This document shows positions 1-6,092 of a DNA stretch of 6,455 bases, one piece after another. The stretch spans positions 1 to 6,455 of the forward strand of contig CAZYEN010000008.1 of the NCBI GenBank assembly GCA_964646465.1. Reading direction: 5' to 3'. Positions within the stretch are counted from its first letter, which is position 1, and each line of letters opens with the position of its first letter. The stretch comes from CALRBF01 sp964646465 (GTDB taxonomy: Bacteria; Patescibacteriota; Minisyncoccia; SW-4-49-11). The notes below the pieces were generated by a model that did not search any database, was not told where the DNA came from, and was given only the letters and a program-made list of their open reading frames with translations. The position numbers and the translations under genes were made by a program.

Positions 1-1300
1 AATCAAAGGATGTCATCATTAAGACATACATTGTTTCTTCTATAGAAGCGTCCTCTATCGTAATATCTTCAAACAAACTATCAATTACTGGGAAACTTTT
101 TATTCCTCTATGGTATCCCTCTGGATTATCAAGTCCAATAACATTAATAATTTTAGAGTTTAAAAACTTAATAATAATATTTCTAATTTCATCATTAGAT
201 GATAAAAATAACTCCGATATATTCTCAATAACTAAGATTATATTTCCGGATTTCTCTGCATAATTTAAAGCTTTAAGTAAATATTGTGATGCCTCTGGAG
301 TACCAGATATTAAATCCGTAGTATTTAACCTCAAGACTCTACTAAGATTTGTATTTTTTTCTATCTGATACTGTCTAATTGTAAAAGCTAAATTTTGAAT
401 CAAAGACCTTTTTCCAACTCCTATATTCCCCAATAAAAGTATATTATGTCTATTTGAATTAGATAAATTAGTTAAAACCCTTCTCAAAATATCTTGATGA
501 ATAATAACTTTATGAGGATCTCTATGTACAATAGATTTAGTGATATCATCGGTAATTCTATCTAAATCATTAGTATAGCCAATGGTCCAAGAACGCCCTA
601 ATGAACCAAAGCTATTATATAAACTTTCTGGACTTAAATTTGATATTAATCTGCTATTACCATAATACAGGGCCTCCCATGATATAATTTGTAAGAAATC
701 TTCATTGGATAAATCTAGTTGATCTAATAATGTTTTAAATATTCCTCCTTGTTTAAACAATAAATATAATAATATGTGGGAACCTATACGTTGCTCTTCC
801 CAAGATAATCTTAGATTATTAGCCTGATCTAACAACTCATTCAATGAGACTAAATCTTCACTATGATCTAAACCCAAATCTTTAATCTTAGAATAAAACT
901 CGCTTGGCACTAAACCCATATATGTTAATATGGTTTTACCACGACTACTTTTAGTAATTGCCCTGATTAATTGTAAATAGGTAAGTTTTTTAGGAAAATA
1001 CTTTACTAAATACTGAGCTGTATCATAGTCTAAAATTTCAGCATAATTATTAACAATAATAAATTCATCTTTATCAGACCTTAATTTAAGTATTACAAAT
1101 AAATAAACCACAATATACAAATAAATACTTGTGAATATTAATATGACTGTAAAAAGATAATTACCAGTTGTATAACCAATTACTGCTGCTAGTATAATAA
1201 ACATAATCCATAATAAGTAACTGAAAAAATTAAAGATACCTTTATCTATTATATTGCTAAGGAAAGTTCTAGTATGATATATAGAATAAAAATATTTCAT
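1..1300 (-). CDS. Membrane-anchored Clp/ClpC-like AAA+ protein, 3' end missing (433 residues visible)
   Basis: The frame is open from an ATG at 1300 to the window's left edge, so the C-terminus lies outside. Residues about 26-43 and 47-72 form two membrane helices. Residues about 105-215 look like a degenerate Clp N-domain (compare 'LSWEEQRIGSHILLYLLF' at 165-182 with the Clp_N repeat). A linker at 238-262 (IGYTNDLDRIT) leads into the first AAA+ domain, as in ClpB/ClpC. The P-loop at 291-298 is GNIGVGKR, with Arg where Ser/Thr should coordinate magnesium. The Walker B strand at 354-360 ends in Glu-Asn instead of Asp-Glu, so this ATPase site is probably inactive; a second, active AAA+ domain would be expected beyond the window. 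Clp ATPases unfold proteins for degradation or disaggregation; here the anchor would hold the machine at the membrane. It is the last visible gene of the operon, and its ATG overlaps the preceding TGA (ATGA), implying translational coupling. A weak AGAAG lies upstream. Confidence 0.82.
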   Translation of the reverse strand, partial: MKYFYSIYHTRTFLSNIIDKGIFNFFSYLLWIMFIILAAVIGYTTGNYLFTVILIFTSIYLYIVVYLFVILKLRSDKDEFIIVNNYAEILDYDTAQYLVKYFPKKLTYLQLIRAITKSSRGKTILTYMGLVPSEFYSKIKDLGLDHSEDLVSLNELLDQANNLRLSWEEQRIGSHILLYLLFKQGGIFKTLLDQLDLSNEDFLQIISWEALYYGNSRLISNLSPESLYNSFGSLGRSWTIGYTNDLDRITDDITKSIVHRDPHKVIIHQDILRRVLTNLSNSNRHNILLLGNIGVGKRSLIQNLAFTIRQYQIEKNTNLSRVLRLNTTDLISGTPEASQYLLKALNYAEKSGNIILVIENISELFLSSNDEIRNIIIKFLNSKIINVIGLDNPEGYHRGIKSFPVIDSLFEDITIEDASIEETMYVLMMTSFD

Positions 1301-1698
1301 AGTATAAAGCTTCTAATAATTAATACAAAGAATAAAACTGGATATGTAACCCATATAAACAAAACTATTAGTCCAATTGCTGTTGCTATAATAGTAGTAA
1401 CTACCCCCATAAGAATAGTAAAAAATCTCACAAATGCCCCCACTATTCTAGAAATTATGTTAGATGTCCAGACTTCTAATATAAGATTTATATTAAACCC
1501 CTTATCTGGATAAGCATAAGATTGATTCTTCCATGGTGAAAAAAATGTTTTAATTAAAAATAAAAATGAATATATTTTACTAATAACTGTAATATATTTA
1601 TATAATATTTTTATAATTTCAAAAGGCATTTCAAAAAAATACCATTTTAGAAAAATAGCTAATAATTTAAAATTATATTCTGCAGTTTCAATAATCAT
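1297..1698 (-). CDS. Small multi-pass membrane protein of unknown function, 133 residues
   Basis: I do not recognise a named family with confidence. Residues about 10-55 are hydrophobic and aromatic, with amphipathic helices that may lie in or on the membrane. A short polar stretch carries the motif FFSPWKN (52-58). The stretch 'SRIVGAFVRFF' (83-93) leads into two membrane helices at about 92-115 and 117-132. My recollection is that small proteins with an 'F-x-PW' motif followed by 'SRxxGxxxR' accompany membrane-bound Clp-like ATPases in Patescibacteria; this is unverified. The start ATG sits one base after the upstream stop (TAATATG), and the TGA stop overlaps the next ATG, so the protein is probably made together with the Clp-like ATPase. 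It could be its membrane adaptor or partner. No Shine-Dalgarno sequence is visible. Confidence 0.8.
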   Translation of the reverse strand: MIIETAEYNFKLLAIFLKWYFFEMPFEIIKILYKYITVISKIYSFLFLIKTFFSPWKNQSYAYPDKGFNINLILEVWTSNIISRIVGAFVRFFTILMGVVTTIIATAIGLIVLFIWVTYPVLFFVLIIRSFIL

Positions 1699-1699
1699 A

Positions 1700-2689
1700 T
1701 TATTTTTGTGTTATTTTAATTTGAGATAAAGTAGATCTCAAATTAATTATTAATTTTTTAGCTTCTTTCTGGGATTTTTCTGAAGAAAATAATTCCTCTA
1801 GGGAGTAATCTTGAATAGTAGTTTGATATACATTAGAAGCATTCGGATTTTTAATTATACCTAAAAACTCGGTTTGACTTAAAGTAGATGAGTTCGATAC
1901 AATAATTGGAATATCCTTAGAGATAATAATATTTAATCTACTCAAATTTGAGCTTATATCTAATATGACTTCTTCATCTAAGTTAATATCTTTAATCACA
2001 AGATCTATATTAGAATTATTAGACTTAATAGAACTCGATTTTAATTTCAAATTAGAAAGCTCAATGTCAATGGATGATACATTAGAATTAATATTAAATG
2101 AAATTGGAATATCAGTTGGGAATACTATATTTGAACTCTTGTTATAAGATCCAATCCCTGGTGGAAATAATGTTTGTTCTAACTTAATATTTTCTATGTT
2201 ATTTTGGTCTCTATAGTTAATGAAATTAATTTTATCATAATTAGATATTACTTCTCCTTTGAACATATTAATATCCTCTGATTTAAGCTTAGCTTGAGTT
2301 GCTACTAATTCTATATTTGAAGATATACCACTAGCATTCATAATCGGTATCATACTATTAGACACATTATTTTCCACATTAGTAGAATATACAAAAAATG
2401 ATGTTATGGTTATGCCCACAGATAGTGTAGTTATAAAAAAACCTATACTGAAGGCAGCTGTGTTTTTAGCTCTCAATATAGATATGCCTATAAATATAAT
2501 AGAAATGGGCCATAAAATTCTATATGGTATAAAAATTGATAAATAATTATTCTGATACACTGAATAGAAATAAATAAGAGAACCACTAAATATTAATAAA
2601 AATATATAAATTTGACCAAAATTAACCTTTATATCTCTTTTTTTTGATACCTTTTCTTCTATATTATCGTATTTTTTAAAGTTGTACAT
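1700..2689 (-). CDS. LiaF-like membrane protein with toast-rack extracytoplasmic domain, 329 residues
   Basis: A basic N-terminus (1-24) is followed by three membrane helices at about 25-45, 50-72 and 78-101. The second contains 'RILWPISIIFIGISIL' (57-72), the LWP-x-x-x-I-x-I-G signature of LiaF/DUF5668-type segments. The remaining 230 residues are rich in Ser, Asn and Ile. 'PTDIPISFNI' (191-200) followed by alternating 'SNVSSIDIEL' and 'SNNSNIDLVI' matches the start of toast-rack (DUF2154/DUF4097-like) beta domains, with Asn/Ser turns in place of the usual Gly-Ala-Gly. Related S-x-x-S-x-h-x-h units recur near 246-255, 268-275 and 319-326. In Bacillus, LiaF is an inhibitory membrane sensor for LiaRS; no such kinase or regulator is seen here. 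The gene follows the PspC-domain gene by 15 bp. Odd number of helices puts the beta domain outside if the N-terminus is inside. Family assignment rests on pattern, not alignment. Confidence 0.8.
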   Translation of the reverse strand: MYNFKKYDNIEEKVSKKRDIKVNFGQIYIFLLIFSGSLIYFYSVYQNNYLSIFIPYRILWPISIIFIGISILRAKNTAAFSIGFFITTLSVGITITSFFVYSTNVENNVSNSMIPIMNASGISSNIELVATQAKLKSEDINMFKGEVISNYDKINFINYRDQNNIENIKLEQTLFPPGIGSYNKSSNIVFPTDIPISFNINSNVSSIDIELSNLKLKSSSIKSNNSNIDLVIKDINLDEEVILDISSNLSRLNIIISKDIPIIVSNSSTLSQTEFLGIIKNPNASNVYQTTIQDYSLEELFSSEKSQKEAKKLIINLRSTLSQIKITQK

Positions 2690-2704
2690 AATGAAAGTCT
2701 ACTA

Positions 2705-3178
2705 TTATTTTTTTTGAGTTATGCTTTTAAGAAGAAACCCTAAGCCGATTGTGATAACAATAGCTGGATATATCCATATTCCTGGTATTAATTTCCAGGG
2801 CACTAGATTAAACTGAAAAACAAACATCCCTATAAATATAACTATTAATGCTACAATATTTTGTTGGGATGCTAACTTATCTATCATATCAGAGTATTGA
2901 TCTGATAATATCAAATCTTCTTCTTTTAAAACACCATGTGTAACATTATAATAAAATTCTCTATCTTCTTGTTCTATAACTTCGTCTTCTGTAGGTAATA
3001 GTATAGACAAAGTTATATAAAAAACTAAGCCGATACCACTAGACAATGTAAGCAATATAAATAGAAATCTAATTAAATTATGACTGGTATTAATATAGTC
3101 AGCAATACCAGCAGCCACTCCAGTCAAAACTCTATATTCTGTTGATTTATATAAACTCCTTTTTACAGGTGCAGCCAT
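2705..3178 (-). CDS. PspC-domain membrane protein, 157 residues
   Basis: Residues 6-63 match the PspC domain closely: 'SLYKSTEYRVLTGVAAGIADYI', cut here as residues 8-29, then a short 'NLIRFLFILLTL' segment (34-45) and a helix ending in 'SILLP' (58-62). PspC proteins sit in the inner membrane and take part in envelope-stress responses. A polar, acidic cytoplasmic or external stretch (63-104) is followed by two further membrane helices at about 107-124 and 131-151, the last with 'IPGIWIYPAIVITIGLG' reminiscent of DUF5668-type segments. The protein is longer than a minimal PspC of about 70-120 residues because of this added hairpin. It is the first gene of the operon, starts at an ATG 37 bases below a predicted promoter, has no Shine-Dalgarno sequence, and ends in tandem TAA TAG stops. 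The family call is secure; the precise role is inferred. Confidence 0.88.
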   Translation of the reverse strand: MAAPVKRSLYKSTEYRVLTGVAAGIADYINTSHNLIRFLFILLTLSSGIGLVFYITLSILLPTEDEVIEQEDREFYYNVTHGVLKEEDLILSDQYSDMIDKLASQQNIVALIVIFIGMFVFQFNLVPWKLIPGIWIYPAIVITIGLGFLLKSITQKK

Positions 3179-3188
3179 ATTAATTTAT

Positions 3189-3218
3189 TTGATATATATA
3201 TTCATATTAGTGTATAAT
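3189..3218 (+). promoter_or_regulatory. uvrC promoter (-35 TTGATA, -10 TATAAT)
   Basis: TTGATA at 3189-3194 and a perfect TATAAT at 3213-3218 are separated by 18 bp. Transcription would start near 3225, leaving a leader of about 48 bases before the ATG at 3273. The element covers the alternative TTG start at 3189, which argues that the shorter UvrC is the real one. Its -10 lies within a few bases of the -10 of the opposing operon, so the two promoters compete for the same DNA. Confidence 0.6.
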
Positions 3219-3221
3219 ATT

Positions 3222-3230
3222 ATTATAACA
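3222..3230 (-). promoter_or_regulatory. Extended -10 promoter for the pspC-domain operon
   Basis: On the minus strand this reads TGTTATAAT, a perfect extended -10 element (TGn plus TATAAT). A good -35 is not seen at the right spacing: TTATAA sits at 3245-3250, and a better TTGTTT is too far away. Extended -10 promoters tolerate a weak -35. Transcription would begin near 3215, giving a leader of about 37 bases before the ATG at 3178. AT-richness raises the chance of random TATAAT matches, but the position is right for the gene. Confidence 0.5.
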
Positions 3231-3272
3231 TATAATTATAATTTTTATAAACAAGTGGATAAATTGTTAAAT

Positions 3273-4538
3273 ATGGATATTGATTTGAACTCAATAATTA
3301 AAGATATACCGTCAATATCTGGAGTTTATATTTTCCTCGATAAAGAGAAAAAAATTATTTATATTGGGAAAGCTATTAATCTAAAAAATCGGGTAAGTAG
3401 TTATTTTAGAAATAATAACTCACTTAACTCAGCTAAAAGAGCAATGGTAAAAGAATTATATAATATAGAACTTAAGCCTTGCGATGGTGAAATTGAAGCC
3501 TTAATCTTAGAATCTAATCTAATTAAAAAATATAATCCCAAATATAATGTACTACTTAAAGATGATAAAAGTTATGCTTATTTAATTTGGACAAAAGAAG
3601 ATTTTCCTAGAATCTTTGTAGCACATAAAACTTATCTTGATAATAATTTGAATAAACTAAATTATCTAGGACCTTTTGTAAGTGGAGATGCCTTGAGAAA
3701 AACTTTGAAGATACTGAGAAAACATTTCCCCTACCGTTCCTGTAAAACTATGCCTAAGTCTCCTTGTATTTATTATAAATTGGGTAAATGTGACGCTCCT
3801 TGTATTCAAAATATAGATAAAATTATCTATAAAGATAATCTCAATACAATCATTGAGATTATGAAGGGTAAATCTAAAACTATTATCAAAAAGTTATATC
3901 TACAAATGCAAAGCTACTCTAAATTAGAAAAATTCGAACAAGCTCTGGAAGTTAAAAATCAGATTGAAGCACTAGAGAAAGTATCATTGCATAAAGGGAT
4001 TATCAAAACCAGTAAAAGCTATAAACATAAATATATAGAAGAATTGCAGGAAATATTGAAATTAGATAAATTACCAAAAAGAATTGAGGGATATGACTCT
4101 TCACATTTTCATGGAGATAAAGCCGTAGTATCTATGGTAGTATTTGAAAATGGCAAACCTAATAAATCACAATATCGTAAATTCCGTATCAAAAAACCTC
4201 CAGAAGGTGGAGATGATTTTTATAACTTAAATCAAGCCTTAACTCGTAGATTCAAAAGAACTGATTGGCCAATACCTGATTTAATTTTGATTGATGGAGG
4301 AAAAGGACAATTATCTACAGTTTTAAAGGTACAACAAAAAGGTAATATTGAATTTAAGTCTATTCCAATTATATCCCTAGCCAAAAGATTAGAAGAAATC
4401 TATATACCCAATAATGATAATCCTCTATTATTATCAAAAAGCAATAAATCCCTACAAATATTACAGCAAATAAGAGATGAAGCTCATAGATTTGCTGTTA
4501 CCTATCATCGTGTTTTAAGAGATAAGATACCAAGTTAA
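3273..4538 (+). CDS. uvrC: UvrC-type excinuclease subunit without the C-terminal HhH domain, 421 residues
   Basis: UvrC makes the 3' and 5' incisions around bulky DNA lesions in nucleotide excision repair after UvrA/UvrB recognition. The GIY-YIG nuclease at 13-95 keeps Tyr19, 'YIGKA' (30-34), Arg40 and Glu77. Four cysteines (157, 165, 173, 177) match the conserved cluster reported to bind iron-sulphur. A UVR motif for UvrB contact lies at about 203-236. The RNase H-like nuclease keeps Asp275 (EGYDSSH), the 'GGDD' acidic pair (314-315), Asp341 (IDGGKGQ) and His405 (RDEAHRF). The protein ends 16 residues after His405, whereas full UvrC of about 600 residues continues into a helix-hairpin-helix pair; only 17 bp then separate the stop from the tRNA gene, so no HhH coding follows. 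I chose the ATG at 3273, 14 residues before 'SGVYIF'-type sequence, because the TTG at 3189 overlaps the promoter and adds an unconserved hydrophobic leader. Only a weak GTGGAT precedes the ATG. Confidence 0.93.
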   Translation: MDIDLNSIIKDIPSISGVYIFLDKEKKIIYIGKAINLKNRVSSYFRNNNSLNSAKRAMVKELYNIELKPCDGEIEALILESNLIKKYNPKYNVLLKDDKSYAYLIWTKEDFPRIFVAHKTYLDNNLNKLNYLGPFVSGDALRKTLKILRKHFPYRSCKTMPKSPCIYYKLGKCDAPCIQNIDKIIYKDNLNTIIEIMKGKSKTIIKKLYLQMQSYSKLEKFEQALEVKNQIEALEKVSLHKGIIKTSKSYKHKYIEELQEILKLDKLPKRIEGYDSSHFHGDKAVVSMVVFENGKPNKSQYRKFRIKKPPEGGDDFYNLNQALTRRFKRTDWPIPDLILIDGGKGQLSTVLKVQQKGNIEFKSIPIISLAKRLEEIYIPNNDNPLLLSKSNKSLQILQQIRDEAHRFAVTYHRVLRDKIPS

Positions 4539-4555
4539 AATAAGGGTTCATATAG

Positions 4556-4630
4556 TAGCCGCAAGGGGATTCGAACCCCTGTTTTCCCCGTGAGAGGGGG
4601 ATGTCCTAGACCGGGCTAGACGATGTGGCC
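4556..4630 (-). tRNA. tRNA-Glu, anticodon CTC
   Basis: The 75-base cloverleaf reads from G1 at 4630 to A73 at 4556. The anticodon stem is TCCCC/GGGGA around loop CTCTCAC, with anticodon CTC at 4594-4592, which decodes GAG. The T arm is AGGGG-TTCGAAT-CCCCT. The D stem GTCT/GGAC keeps the U11-A24 and U13-G22 pairs, and the variable loop is only four bases (AAAC), as expected for glutamate tRNAs. The acceptor stem GGCCACA/TGCGGCT has a G1-U72 wobble and an A5-C68 mismatch, which is unusual. CCA is not encoded (A73 is followed by CTA) and must be added by nucleotidyltransferase. The gene follows ftsZ by 45 bp and converges on uvrC. Confidence 0.95.
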
Positions 4631-4642
4631 AGTTATTTGTGT

Positions 4643-4671
4643 ATTATACAGATTTTTAGTTATTTTGGCAA
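4643..4671 (-). promoter_or_regulatory. Promoter of tRNA-Glu (-35 TTGCCA, 17 bp, -10 TATAAT)
   Basis: On the minus strand TTGCCA (4671-4666) and TATAAT (4648-4643) are spaced by exactly 17 bp, with one mismatch to the consensus in total. Initiation near 4636 would leave about six bases before the mature 5' end for RNase P removal. The whole element fits in the 45 bp between the ftsZ stop and the tRNA, so the tRNA need not depend on ftsZ transcription. Confidence 0.72.
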
Positions 4672-4675
4672 GTTA

Positions 4676-5860
4676 TTACTTTTTATTTAATTTATTCCTG
4701 ATAAAAGCTGGGAGCTCAAAGACGTCTTCTGGGTCTGATTCTACATTTCTAATAAATTCATCTTTTTTGGATTCTACTTCTCTGACTCTCTCTTCTTCTA
4801 ATTGTTTTTTTGATCTTTCTTCATCAACTCTTTTTTGTAATTCTTCTAAAGTAGGTTCTTGAACTATATTTTTATCAGCATCGTTTTGAGATGATTTATT
4901 ACTTTTAGCATCAAATCCTGTTGCTATAACAGTTACTTGTACTTCTCCTTCAGTAAATTTGTCATTAATAACCGCACCAAAAATAACTTGAGCCTCTGGA
5001 TCAATAGCTTCAATAATGACATTGGCAGCATCGTTAATCTCTGCCATTGATAGATCTTTCCCTCCAGTCACATTGAATAGTACTCCCTTAGCACCTTTGA
5101 TTGAGATATCTAATAATGGACTATTGATAGCAATCTTAGCAGCTGTGACCGACCTATTCTCCCCTGTGGCACTACCGATTCCCATCAAGGCTGAGCCAGC
5201 ATTTTTCATAATCGCACTAACATCAGCAAAATCCACATTAACAAGTCCAGGAGTAGTAATTAAATCAGAAATACCTTGCACTCCTTGCCTTAAGACATCA
5301 TCAATCATAGAAAAGGCTTCTAGAACTGGAGTGTTTCTATCAATAATATTGAGAATTTTGTCATTGGGAATAGTGATAATTGTATCTACATTTTTCTTTA
5401 ATTCCTCAAAAGCAGCTTCAGCAATTCTTTTACGCTGAATCCCCTCAAACATAAAAGGTTTAGTCACTACAGCCACTGTCAAAGCTCCACTTTCCTTAGC
5501 CGCCTGAGCAATCACCGGAGAGGCTCCTGAACCAGTACCGCCCCCCATACCAGCAGTAATGAATATCATATGAGAACCGTTAACTGCTTGATAAACTTCT
5601 TCTTTGCTCTCCTCAGCAGCCTTTCTTCCAACTTCTGGATTCATACCAGCACCTAGCCCACGAGTTAAATTTTTTCCCAAATGAACCTTATGTTCTGCCT
5701 GAGAATGATGTAAATCCTGAGCATCTGTATTCACAGCCACAAACTCAACTCCTTTAATATCAGAATCTATCATCCTTTTTAAAGCATTACCTCCGGCTCC
5801 ACCAACTCCAACTACCTTAATTTTTGCAAATGTCTCTATCTCTGGATTAATTCTTGCCAT
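4676..5860 (-). CDS. ftsZ: Cell division protein FtsZ, 394 residues
   Basis: FtsZ is the tubulin-like GTPase that polymerises into the division ring at midcell. Residues 10-320 form the GTPase and C-terminal tubulin-like domains. Visible motifs are 'VVGVGGAGGNA' (16-26), the tubulin signature GGGTGSG (106-112) and the T7 catalytic loop 'NVDFADV' (208-214), including Asp210 and Asp213. A charged linker with coiled-coil character (about 337-378, rich in Glu/Lys/Arg) leads to the conserved tail 'ELPAFIRNKLNKK' (382-394), the usual docking site for partners such as FtsA or SepF; neither gene is present here. Length is typical. I chose the ATG at 5860, giving 'MARINPEIETFAKI'; an in-frame ATG at 5902 would add 14 unconserved residues. 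Neither start has a Shine-Dalgarno sequence, and a small hairpin sits just before the chosen one. The gene lies outside any mur/fts cluster visible here. Confidence 0.96.
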   Translation of the reverse strand: MARINPEIETFAKIKVVGVGGAGGNALKRMIDSDIKGVEFVAVNTDAQDLHHSQAEHKVHLGKNLTRGLGAGMNPEVGRKAAEESKEEVYQAVNGSHMIFITAGMGGGTGSGASPVIAQAAKESGALTVAVVTKPFMFEGIQRKRIAEAAFEELKKNVDTIITIPNDKILNIIDRNTPVLEAFSMIDDVLRQGVQGISDLITTPGLVNVDFADVSAIMKNAGSALMGIGSATGENRSVTAAKIAINSPLLDISIKGAKGVLFNVTGGKDLSMAEINDAANVIIEAIDPEAQVIFGAVINDKFTEGEVQVTVIATGFDAKSNKSSQNDADKNIVQEPTLEELQKRVDEERSKKQLEEERVREVESKKDEFIRNVESDPEDVFELPAFIRNKLNKK

Positions 5861-5865
5861 ATATT

Positions 5866-5881
5866 TTGAATTGCTATTCAA
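5866..5881 (-). repeat. Perfect 6-bp inverted repeat before the ftsZ start
   Basis: TTGAAT and ATTCAA are separated by four bases (AGCA on the minus strand), forming a perfect short hairpin that ends five bases before the ATG at 5860. It could be a protein-binding palindrome or an RNA hairpin that affects ribosome access to the ftsZ start. If the ATG at 5902 is used, it lies inside the coding region and may mean nothing. Short palindromes are common in AT-rich DNA. Confidence 0.35.
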
Positions 5882-5902
5882 TACTTTATTTATAATATAC
5901 AT

Positions 5903-6092
5903 TATTCAAACTTAAAAGTCAAAGCGATATATATATTATAATACAAGAGATGTTTTTATAATCTTAATAATTTAAAAAGTTTTATCCTATATTTGATTTC
6001 ATACGAAAATCCAAAATTTAGTAATATTTTCAATAATTAGCCTGAAAAATTTAAATGTTTAGTATTAAAAATATAATAAATTTCAAGTTTTT
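5903..6092. other. AT-rich spacer between the FGE-like gene and ftsZ
   Basis: This 190-bp stretch has no open frame of note, no GC-rich hairpin with a U-run and no recognisable RNA gene. Apart from the possible ftsZ -10 element, its only structure is a weak TTTTCA/TGAAAA pair at 6027-6048. I compared it by eye with the 3' end of the neighbouring FGE-like gene and saw no template-repeat copy of it. Confidence 0.6.
5935..5940 (-). promoter_or_regulatory. Possible -10 element of ftsZ
   Basis: A perfect TATAAT on the minus strand lies 33 bases above the ATG at 5902 and 75 above the ATG at 5860. Transcription would start near 5928. The matching -35 region is poor (GATTAT at about 17 bp), so the call rests mainly on the -10 and its position in the spacer. 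Both candidate ftsZ starts would be contained in the transcript. Confidence 0.35.

Noticed and set aside
1297..1299. UGA recoding (UGA as glycine) as in Absconditabacteria/Gracilibacteria
   Set aside because: TGA ends the 133-residue gene exactly at the ATG of the next gene, and no long frame in the window needs an in-frame TGA to be read through.
1274..1513. Plus-strand open frame of 79 residues
   Set aside because: It lies antisense to the 133-residue membrane protein and the ATPase start, and shows no family features; it is a shadow frame.
1965..2147. Plus-strand open frame of 60 residues
   Set aside because: It is antisense to the toast-rack domain; its Ser/Leu-rich content mirrors the repeats on the other strand.
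3189..3272. In-frame TTG at 3189 that would extend UvrC by 28 residues
   Set aside because: It overlaps the -35 and -10 of the predicted uvrC promoter, the added residues are unlike UvrC, and the ATG at 3273 gives the normal distance to the GIY-YIG motif.
4623..4862. Plus-strand open frame of 79 residues
   Set aside because: It starts inside the tRNA and runs antisense to the charged ftsZ linker; its Ser/Leu richness is the mirror of Glu/Lys codons.
5016..5438. Plus-strand open frame of 140 residues
   Set aside because: It is antisense to the conserved core of ftsZ and has no family features of its own.
6027..6048. TTTTCA/TGAAAA hairpin downstream of the FGE-like gene as a terminator
   Set aside because: The stem is only six mostly A-T pairs with a 10-base loop and no following U-run in the right orientation; chance is likely in this AT-rich spacer.
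5903..6092. Template repeat of a diversity-generating retroelement next to its presumed target
   Set aside because: By eye the spacer shares no recognisable stretch with the 3' end of the FGE-like gene, and no reverse transcriptase is encoded in the window.
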